Positions 33,687 to 39,454 of a stretch of 39,454 nucleotides of DNA are shown here, piece by piece (positions within the stretch are counted from its first letter, which is position 1; each line of letters begins with the position of its first letter). The translations under genes and the position numbers were made by a program. The notes below the pieces were generated by a model. That model was not told the DNA's origin, did no database searches, and saw only the letters and a program-made list of their open reading frames with translations. Source of the stretch: Solirubrobacterales bacterium (GTDB lineage Bacteria; Actinomycetota; Thermoleophilia; Solirubrobacterales; 70-9); the NCBI GenBank assembly GCA_017304845.1, contig JAFKLL010000028.1, positions 1-39,454 of the forward strand. Reading direction: 5' to 3'.

Positions 33687-35918
33687 CTATCCGAGCAGGG
33701 CGGCGATCCGGTCGAGGAGAGCACCGTCAAACGCCTGGTCCCAGTCGCGCGGCCAGTCGAAGTCGGCGCCGGCCAGGCGGGCCGGGAAATCGTCGGAACG
33801 GCCGGCCGCCCGCTCCAGGGCGGGGGCGATCGCCCCCGGATCGGGTTCGACCGCGATCAGGTTCGAGGAGATCGCCCCCAGCGACTCCGCGGTCTTCGAC
33901 TGGCCCCAGGTGGTGGTGATGGTCGGCATGCCGGCCGAGGCCATCTCGAACGGGACCAGGCTCGGATGCGGCGCCTCCATCAGCGCCACCCCGAGATCGT
34001 GCCCGGTGAGAAAGCGCGCGTAGGCGGCCTGGTCGGTCCGGGGCAGGAGCTCGAGGCTCCGGCCGCCGCCGAGGTCGACCTTGCCGCCGGCGCCGGTGGT
34101 GCCGATCGCGTGGAAGGTCCACTCGGGGCCGAAGGTGCCGGCCCCGACCGCGCGCCGGAGCGACTCGACCCCGACCTCCCAGAGATTCCGCGCGGCATGG
34201 GCCTCGGGCCGTCCGTAGAGCAGCAGACGCCGCCCCTCCCGCCGCCGGAGATCCTCCTCGGCGGGCGGTTCGACCGGGGTGATCGCGTTCTCGAAGTGCA
34301 GGGCCTCGCCGCCGCCGGAGATGCCGGAGCCGAAGACCCCGATCTCCTCCTGCCGGAAGAACGCCGCGAGGATGTCGGTCGAGAAGAGGGCGTGGTGGGG
34401 GAAGTCGTAGGACTCCCGGGCCAGCTTGCGCCACATCCCCTCCGGCACGGTCAGCGGCTCGTACTCCTGGATCAGGTAGAGGAACCGTTCCGAGCCGGCG
34501 GTGTCGGCCAGCCGGGTCGCGAGGTGGGCCGTCCACCAGGTGGTGGCGATGAAGCGGTCCTGGTGGCTGGTCCTGAACGGCTCCCTGCCGTCGCGGGCGA
34601 AGCTGACCTCGACCTGGTCGAAGAGGCCGTCGAGCTGACTGAAGCTCTCGATCCGGTCGCGCCAGTCGTCGGGCAGGGGCGGGGTCGGGTCGACGGTCAC
34701 GATGCGGGTCCGGAGCCCGTGCTCGGCGAGGCGCCGGGCCAGGTTGAACTTGGCGATGTACCCGCCGAAGAAGTGGTCGAGGTCGATGGTCGGGACCAGC
34801 AGGTTGACCCGGGTGGGCTGGCTGTCGGAGGTGATCGGGAAGAGCGGCGCCACCTTCTGGCGCATCTGCGCGGTCAGCTCCTTCTCCGGCTTGAGGGCGG
34901 TCGCGTCCTCGACCCGGCGCCGGGCCCGACCCGGCAGGCGGCGCTTGATCCCGGCCAGGTGCCGGTAGAGGATGCCGCGGACCAGGACCCGCTCCATGCC
35001 CATCGTCTCCCCGTGGCCGAAAAACCGCCGGAGCGGCCGGGCGGCGAGCCAGAGCAGGGCGGTGACCGAGCGGTCGCTGTGGTCGAAGCGCTCCATCGCG
35101 CGCCGCTTCGACCGGCTCATCGCCGGGCCGCAGCGGTCGAGCAGCAGCCGGCTGATCGCCTTCAGACGCAGGTAGACGTCGAAATAGGCCGAACCCCAGC
35201 CGCCGAGGATCTCGCGCCAGCGGCGGGGATCGAGGCGCCGCAGCCCGAGGCTCTGCAGGCCGGCGTTGGCCTTCTCGTGGCCGAGCACGGCCCCGCCGTG
35301 CTGCACGTAGTCGTAGAGCGGACGGTCGACGTAGGCGATCTCGCCGATCGAGAGCGCGACCAGGGCGAGCCAGTGGTCGTGGTACTGCTCGCCCGGCACC
35401 TCCGGGAAGGGCAGGGCCAGGTGGGCGACCTCGCGGGTGAAGATCGAGGCGGCGCCGGTCACCGTGTTGGCGACCAGCATCGAGGTCAGGTCCGTGTGGT
35501 TGTTCTGGCGGACGGTCCAGTAGGTGTCGGCGATCACCGTGCCGTCCTCGCGGACCAGGCGTTGGTCGCTGTAGGCCAGCCCGGCGCTCCCCATCGCGTC
35601 GATCAGGGATCGCAGCTTGTCCGGGTACCAGCGGTCGTCCTGGTCGCTGAGGCTGATCAGCTCGAACGAGTCGGGGACCATGCCGATCGCACGTTCGAAG
35701 TTCCGGTAGAAGCCGAGCCGTCGGTCGGACCGGGAGAAGACGAAGCGGGCGTCGCCGCCGATCGTCCGTTCGATCTCGGCCACCGCCTCCGGCCCGGAGC
35801 AGTCGTCGCTGACGAAGCAGGTCCACTCGACCCCTTCCTGCGCCCGGATCGACTCGACCTGCGCCCGGAACAGCTCCGGCGCCGGCTCGTGGGTCGCCAT
35901 GCAGATCGCGACGTTCAT
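33687..35918 (-). CDS. Two-domain glycosyltransferase: GT2 plus WsaF-like GT
   Basis: This 743-aa protein fuses two transferase domains. The N-terminal GT2 domain (1-290) has C-M-A-T-H-E-P, F-V-S-D-D-C-S-G (36-42), and L-S-D-Q-D-D-R-W (90-97), like rhamnan-synthesis enzymes. The C-terminal part (about 370-743) begins V-N-L-L-V-P-T-I-D-L-D-H-F-F-G-G-Y and resembles the WsaF rhamnosyltransferase family of surface-glycan pathways. A basic linker separates them. Such fusions build two consecutive linkages of one glycan. The gene overlaps the FkbM stop by 4 nt (ATGA), so it is tightly coupled. Confidence 0.83.
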   Translation of the reverse strand: MNVAICMATHEPAPELFRAQVESIRAQEGVEWTCFVSDDCSGPEAVAEIERTIGGDARFVFSRSDRRLGFYRNFERAIGMVPDSFELISLSDQDDRWYPDKLRSLIDAMGSAGLAYSDQRLVREDGTVIADTYWTVRQNNHTDLTSMLVANTVTGAASIFTREVAHLALPFPEVPGEQYHDHWLALVALSIGEIAYVDRPLYDYVQHGGAVLGHEKANAGLQSLGLRRLDPRRWREILGGWGSAYFDVYLRLKAISRLLLDRCGPAMSRSKRRAMERFDHSDRSVTALLWLAARPLRRFFGHGETMGMERVLVRGILYRHLAGIKRRLPGRARRRVEDATALKPEKELTAQMRQKVAPLFPITSDSQPTRVNLLVPTIDLDHFFGGYIAKFNLARRLAEHGLRTRIVTVDPTPPLPDDWRDRIESFSQLDGLFDQVEVSFARDGREPFRTSHQDRFIATTWWTAHLATRLADTAGSERFLYLIQEYEPLTVPEGMWRKLARESYDFPHHALFSTDILAAFFRQEEIGVFGSGISGGGEALHFENAITPVEPPAEEDLRRREGRRLLLYGRPEAHAARNLWEVGVESLRRAVGAGTFGPEWTFHAIGTTGAGGKVDLGGGRSLELLPRTDQAAYARFLTGHDLGVALMEAPHPSLVPFEMASAGMPTITTTWGQSKTAESLGAISSNLIAVEPDPGAIAPALERAAGRSDDFPARLAGADFDWPRDWDQAFDGALLDRIAALLG

Positions 35919-36682
35919 CGTCTTGCGTAGACGACGAAGACGCCGGTCCGGCGCATCCTCTCGTCCTGGTCGACAACCACGGAGAAGCCTCGCGAGGCGA
36001 GCTCCGTTCGAGCCCGCTGAAGCCCGCCGCCCTCGTCATGGACCTCGGCCACCACCTGCCGGACCAGCGGCCAGTGCCGCTCCTCGATCCCCGCCAGCAC
36101 GTCCAGCTCGGCCCGTTCGACGTCGATCTTCAGCAGGTCGATCGCGGCGATGCCCCGCTCGTCGATCACCGCGGAGAGCGGCCGCAGCTCACACTCGACG
36201 GAGACCGGCTCGAAGGACTCGTCCAGGCGCGCCGCGATCTCCTCCTGGCTGAGGCCGAGGTCGGCGAGCACCGTCCCGACCAGGTCGCGGTCCCGCTCCG
36301 GATCCGCGTAGGCGCTCGACATCGCCGCGGCACCCTCGTAGTAGGTGAAGGTCTCGGTCCGGGCCCGGTCGGAGAGGCCGAACGGGTAGGTGCGGACCGC
36401 GGGCAGCTTGCTCACGTTCTGGAGCAGCAGCTCGTAGTTCTGCGGGATCGGCTCGAAGCTGTGGACCTCCCCGACCTCGCAGATGCCGGCGAAGAAGGCC
36501 GCCGCGACGCCGACGTTGGCGCCGACGTCGACCACGACGTCATCCGGCCCGACCTCGACCCCGTGCTGGAGGTAGGTGCGATCGTCGACGATCTCCGAGA
36601 CCTGGAAGAGGAGCTGCGAGATGTCGCGGTGGACGAGATCGCGCTTGAGATCGAACCCGGAGTCCTCGTCCGTTCCGGTCAA
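35915..36682 (-). CDS. FkbM-family methyltransferase
   Basis: This 255-aa protein has motif I V-V-D-V-G-A-N-V-G (50-58), S-F-E-P-I-P-Q-N-Y (motif II, about 75-83), and the FkbM hallmark L-L-K-I-D-V-E-R-A-E-L-D-V-L-A-G (183-198). FkbM proteins O-methylate sugars and polyketides. Length and order are normal. I set the start at the TTG at 36682, which overlaps the stop of the upstream methyltransferase (TTGA); no ATG or GTG occurs before the conserved domain. The longer open frame upstream shadows the preceding gene. Confidence 0.85.
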   Translation of the reverse strand: MTGTDEDSGFDLKRDLVHRDISQLLFQVSEIVDDRTYLQHGVEVGPDDVVVDVGANVGVAAAFFAGICEVGEVHSFEPIPQNYELLLQNVSKLPAVRTYPFGLSDRARTETFTYYEGAAAMSSAYADPERDRDLVGTVLADLGLSQEEIAARLDESFEPVSVECELRPLSAVIDERGIAAIDLLKIDVERAELDVLAGIEERHWPLVRQVVAEVHDEGGGLQRARTELASRGFSVVVDQDERMRRTGVFVVYARR

Positions 36683-37314
36683 GAGGGGTTCCTGGCGAAA
36701 GCCCAAACCTGCACCGGCAGGTCGGGCTCGTTGTGCATCGGGTGCCAGCGGCGCAGCGACGACCAGCGGTGGAGGTTGCCCAGCACCGCCTCGGCGTTGC
36801 CCCAGGAGCCGACCGACTCGACCTCGAGCCCGGCCCCTTCGAGCAGTGTCCGGAGCCCGCGCGGGGTGAATCGCCAGTAGTCGTACATGCCGAACATGGG
36901 CAGCTCGTGGACCCGGATCAGGAACGGGGTCGAGACGACCACGAGGCCCCCGGGGCGGCAGAGGCCGCGCAGGTTCCGGGCGGCGGCGTTGGGGTCGACC
37001 ACGTGCTCGAGGACCTGTTCGCAGACCACCACGTCGAACCGCTCGCCCGTCTCGAGCGGGGCGCAGAGGTCGAACTCGGGGTAGTCGAGGGAGGTGAAGC
37101 TGCGCCAGCCCAGCGACGCCCGGCCGGCGCCGCTGATCTCGGCGGCATCCAGCTCGGCCGGCTTCAGCTCGCGCAGCTCGGCCTCGATCGCCTCGTTCAT
37201 CATCGTCCGCTGCCACATGTCGGCCGGGCCCTCCGCCTCGGGGAAGACCCGACGCGAGGCATGGTCCAGCAGGGCGGCGAGCCGGACCCGGAAAGCCCTC
37301 AGCAGCCGGCGCAT
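36679..37314 (-). CDS. SAM-dependent methyltransferase (type 11-like)
   Basis: This 211-aa protein has a class I methyltransferase fold. The motif I glycine loop is divergent (E-I-S-G-A-G, about 79-84), but motif III-like F-D-V-V-V-C-E-Q-V-L-E-H-V (113-125) and the R-P-G-G-L-V-V-V-S-T-P-F strand are standard. The role is likely modification of the glycan or of its lipid carrier; the substrate is not deducible. It overlaps the upstream glycosyltransferase gene by one nucleotide (TGATG), so it is translationally coupled. Confidence 0.8.
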   Translation of the reverse strand: MRRLLRAFRVRLAALLDHASRRVFPEAEGPADMWQRTMMNEAIEAELRELKPAELDAAEISGAGRASLGWRSFTSLDYPEFDLCAPLETGERFDVVVCEQVLEHVVDPNAAARNLRGLCRPGGLVVVSTPFLIRVHELPMFGMYDYWRFTPRGLRTLLEGAGLEVESVGSWGNAEAVLGNLHRWSSLRRWHPMHNEPDLPVQVWAFARNPS

Positions 37315-38222
37315 CAGGCGGCGCCCTTCCAGTTCTCGGGGATCTCCTCGATCCGCAGCGGGAAGCCGGCGAACCCGGTCTCCTGGAAGAACCAGCGGTC
37401 GAAGGCGTCGCCGTCGAAGAGCCGGTTGTGGACCGCCCAGCCGGACTCGTCGTCCAGCTTCTCCCAGGAGCGGTCGGAGCGGAGGCGGTGCCGCTCGCGG
37501 CAGGCCTCGTAGTCGACTCTGTGGAGGTGGATCATCAGCAGGTCCGGGTCGGGACGGAAGTGGCCGTCTTCACGACGGTGGAAACCCGGTTCCCAGCGTG
37601 AGGGAGCGGTCGCGAGGGCCGACTTGTTGTACGCGCCCTGCTCCGCCCAGTAGCCGCGCTGCTCCAGGATCGGGCGGGTCGGGTCGAGCGGCGGCTCGCG
37701 GTCGGGCAGGTGGATGATCTCGTAGCCCATGCAGGACACGAACTCCTCGATCATCGTGTCCATGTAGGTGCCGAGGTCGCCCACGGACGGATCCGGCACG
37801 ACCAGCTCGTCGACGTCGGTGACCATGACCATGTCGTACCCGGCCGCGAAGAGCTCATGCTGCTTCGCCTCCATGGTCCGGACCATCCAGGTGTGATCGA
37901 CCCGGTCGCAGCGAACCGTCTCCCGGTGGAACTCCCCGCCGTCGGTCGAGCCGTCGGTCGTCTCGTTGTCGAGGATGTAGATGTCCTCCGGGGCGAAGAA
38001 GCGCGAGTAGTACCGCAGCCAGATCGGCAGGAAGTACTTCTCGTTGTGCACCATGGTGACGATCGCCCGCGACCGTTTCCGGCCCGCCACGGGGTCGGCC
38101 TTGGCCCGGTAGCGCTCCCGGGCCGCCCGGTGGTCGTCGGCCCAATGCGCGAGCGTGTGCTCCTGCTTGTCGAGGACCGTGGGCGGGAAACGGGTCCAGT
38201 GAGTCGAGGGGTGATCCATCAA
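37314..38222 (-). CDS. Glycosyltransferase, GT92/GT2-like
   Basis: This 302-aa protein starts with a long N-terminal region (about 1-50), then A-I-V-T-M-V-H-N-E, I-L-D-N-E-T-T-D-G-S, and the metal-binding V-T-D-V-D-E-L (134-140). Such D-x-D with the V-H-N-E entry is the GT92/GT2-like type of surface-polysaccharide transferases. There is no membrane segment. The start is TTG at 38222, with TAGAAT 6 nt upstream; an ATG is the second codon. It opens the nine-gene operon that runs to 27339. Confidence 0.78.
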   Translation of the reverse strand: MMDHPSTHWTRFPPTVLDKQEHTLAHWADDHRAARERYRAKADPVAGRKRSRAIVTMVHNEKYFLPIWLRYYSRFFAPEDIYILDNETTDGSTDGGEFHRETVRCDRVDHTWMVRTMEAKQHELFAAGYDMVMVTDVDELVVPDPSVGDLGTYMDTMIEEFVSCMGYEIIHLPDREPPLDPTRPILEQRGYWAEQGAYNKSALATAPSRWEPGFHRREDGHFRPDPDLLMIHLHRVDYEACRERHRLRSDRSWEKLDDESGWAVHNRLFDGDAFDRWFFQETGFAGFPLRIEEIPENWKGAA

Positions 38223-38228
38223 GGGCCG

Positions 38229-38234
38229 ATTCTA
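38229..38234 (-). promoter_or_regulatory. -10 element of the nine-gene polysaccharide operon
   Basis: Minus-strand TAGAAT lies 6 nt before the TTG at 38222. It is the only promoter I can see for the genes running to 27339. Confidence 0.5.
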
Positions 38235-38268
38235 TGGACCATGCGGCCGCGATTACCGTGAGGCCCTA

Positions 38269-38274
38269 TACGCT
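38269..38274 (+). promoter_or_regulatory. -10 element ahead of the leader ORF and GT2 gene
   Basis: TACGCT lies 6 nt before the ATG at 38281. It diverges from the operon promoter within an intergenic region of about 60 bp. Confidence 0.5.
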
Positions 38275-38280
38275 CTGCCG

Positions 38281-38307
38281 ATGCCTGGGGATGGGGTGGT
38301 TCGCTGA
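38281..38307 (+). other. Eight-codon leader ORF (MPGDGVVR) coupled to GT2 gene
   Basis: This ORF starts 6 nt after a -10 box, so it would be leaderless. Its stop TGA overlaps the next gene's ATG by one base (TGATG). It contains the GGGGTGG Shine-Dalgarno motif for that gene, so ribosomes finishing the leader could restart downstream. Confidence 0.4.
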
Positions 38308-39035
38308 TGTGGCAGGGGAAGACGGTCACGGTCATCTTGATGACCTACGCCGAGAAGGACTCGATCCGCGCGGTGATCGACGACTTCTTCGCGACCGGCT
38401 ACGTCGACGAGGTGCTGGTCGTGAACAACAACGCGGAGCCGGGCACCGCCGAGGAGGTCGAGAAGACCGAGGCGCGGCAGGTGTTCGAGCGGCAGCAGGG
38501 CTACGGCCACGCGATCCGCCGCGGGCTGCTGGAGTCCGAGAGCGACCTGGTCGTCCTCGCCGAGCCGGACGGGACCTTCCTGGCCCAGGACATCGTCAAG
38601 CTGCTCGCCTACAGTGACGAGGTCGACATCGTCCTCGGCACCCGCACGACCACCGAGCTGATCTGGGAGGGGGCGAACATGGGCGCCTTCCTGAAGTGGG
38701 GGAACTGGGCGGTCGCGAAGATGGTGGAGGTCCTGTTCAACACGAGCCACCTCAGCGACATCGGCTGCACGTACCGCCTGATGAACCGGGAGACCGCGGA
38801 GCGCTTCTCCCGCGAGATGACGATCGGGGGGAGCCACGCCGGCCCGCAGATGCTCATGCTCACCCTGAAGAACGGCTTGAAGTTCGTGGAGGTGCCGGTG
38901 AACTACCTGCCCCGGGTCGGGACGTCCTCGGTGACCGGCAGCTACGTGAAGGCGTTCTTCCTGGGCCTGCAGATGATCCGCTTCATCCTCGGCGTCCGCT
39001 TCGGCCGGAGTCAGCTCCCGGAGTCGATCACGTAG
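38307..39035 (+). CDS. GT2 glycosyltransferase (DPM1-like)
   Basis: This 242-aa GT-A-fold enzyme has V-I-L-M-T-Y-A-E-K-D (9-18), V-L-V-V-N-N-N-A (36-43), A-E-P-D-G-T (85-90, metal site) and a late V-P-V-N-Y-L-P-R segment typical of polyprenyl-phosphate sugar synthases. No membrane anchor is visible, unlike the DPM1-like gene at the other end of the region. GGGGTGG lies 7 nt upstream of the ATG. Its last 25 nt overlap the end of the convergent partial gene. The donor sugar is not deducible. Confidence 0.85.
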   Translation: MWQGKTVTVILMTYAEKDSIRAVIDDFFATGYVDEVLVVNNNAEPGTAEEVEKTEARQVFERQQGYGHAIRRGLLESESDLVVLAEPDGTFLAQDIVKLLAYSDEVDIVLGTRTTTELIWEGANMGAFLKWGNWAVAKMVEVLFNTSHLSDIGCTYRLMNRETAERFSREMTIGGSHAGPQMLMLTLKNGLKFVEVPVNYLPRVGTSSVTGSYVKAFFLGLQMIRFILGVRFGRSQLPESIT

Positions 39036-39454
39036 AGGTCGGACCCGGTCACCGCCGGGAAGCTCCTCTCGCTCTCGATCGTCGCCCCGCGCGGCAGGAC
39101 GAGCCTGCGGTCAATCAGGAAGGTGTCGTTGCCCGCCCCGCCGCCGCGGCGATACTGCTCGACCGCGACGCCCGACGGCACCCGCAGGAAGACGCGACCG
39201 GAGGTGTCGCGGAAGGCCTTTCGCAGCTCCTTGGCGGGCGAGGGCACCGTGGTGCCGAAGGGCAGGTAGGGCGGCGGGCCTTCCGGCTGCCCTAGCGTGA
39301 CGTAGGGGATGCCGTCGCGCAGGTGGGCCTCCAACGGGGTGAGAGGGGTCGGCGAGTCGGAGGACACGAAGGCGTCGACCACCGAGTCGCCGGGCCTGGC
39401 TTCGGCGTCGATCTTCTCCGCGACCTCCTTGACCGCGATCACGTTCCCGTCCTG
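39011..39454 (-). CDS. C-terminal fragment of a membrane glycosyltransferase-like protein (partial)
   Basis: The last 147 codons are present; the gene starts beyond the right edge and the GTG at 39442 is internal. The visible part is soluble: A-V-K-E-V-A-E-K-I-D, R-P-G-D-S-V-V, then beta strands G-R-V-F-L-R-V-P-S and D-L-Y-V-I-D-S-G-S at the end. A similar soluble C-terminal domain ends the two polytopic GT-C-like proteins of the operon, so this may be a third member, but no membrane segment is in view to confirm it. It converges with the GT2 gene and overlaps it by 25 nt. Confidence 0.6.
   Translation of the reverse strand, partial: QDGNVIAVKEVAEKIDAEARPGDSVVDAFVSSDSPTPLTPLEAHLRDGIPYVTLGQPEGPPPYLPFGTTVPSPAKELRKAFRDTSGRVFLRVPSGVAVEQYRRGGGAGNDTFLIDRRLVLPRGATIESERSFPAVTGSDLYVIDSGS

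Noticed and set aside
33684..35930. 748-codon plus-strand frame antisense to the fused glycosyltransferase
   Set aside because: Typical GC-rich antisense shadow with no domain and no ribosome site; the opposite strand has clear GT motifs.
36683..37216. N-terminal extension of the FkbM gene
   Set aside because: It shadows the preceding methyltransferase gene and has no methyltransferase-like content; the TTG at 36682 is preferred.
1..39454. CRISPR arrays, tRNA or rRNA genes, transposases or integrases
   Set aside because: No regularly spaced repeats, cloverleaf-like segments, rRNA motifs or DDE/recombinase proteins were seen on reading both strands.

Overview
The window reads as a chromosomal segment of a high-GC actinobacterium, most likely class Thermoleophilia (Solirubrobacterales-like). 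This rests on very GC-rich third codon positions, many leaderless promoters (a -10 box about 6 nt before the start codon), an AdnA-like helicase-nuclease, PAC2 and AIM24 proteins, secreted beta-helix and RHS proteins, and a short gene remnant with the AIGGTAVALPGK start typical of secreted proteins in that class. The taxonomic call is inference; no rRNA marker is present.

Left edge (1-2080): the first ~1.06 kb is less GC-rich and reads like another, proteobacteria-like genome. It holds the end of an ABC exporter and the N-terminal half of a glycogen-debranching-type protein. Near 1057 it changes in frame into the C-terminal half of SbcC, and the remaining sequence has the high-GC host style. 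This is either an assembly or library chimera or a real recombination junction.

Housekeeping and DNA metabolism (1058-9600): sbcC 3' half, an AIM24 protein, a YhaM-like OB/HD nuclease, a PAC2 protein, a lone AdnA/AddB-like helicase-nuclease, an inositol-monophosphatase-family enzyme, and a Lys/Ala-rich histone-H1-like protein. A LexA-like palindrome overlaps the promoter of the last gene, which ends in a strong terminator.

Accessory island (about 9600-17620): lower GC. It contains a frame-broken small secreted gene, a membrane protein, a 2089-aa secreted RHS/YD-repeat protein with an unrecognised ~143-aa C-terminal tail, and a 50-aa two-helix membrane peptide. Next come a small Sm-like protein, a VapBC toxin-antitoxin pair and a small antitoxin-like protein (17722-18956).

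Cell-surface region (19087-39454): a secreted beta-helix protein, two tandem SGNH hydrolases (one lipoprotein), UDP-glucuronate decarboxylase (UDP-xylose synthase), a second sugar-nucleotide SDR, several GT2 glycosyltransferases and methyltransferases. A tightly coupled nine-gene minus-strand operon (38222 down to 27339) encodes glycosyltransferases, three modifying or glycosylating enzymes including FkbM, a Wzm/Wzt ABC polysaccharide exporter, and two tandem paralogous polytopic (GT-C-like) proteins. Together these probably build, methylate and export a surface polysaccharide. Several convergent gene pairs overlap tail to tail.
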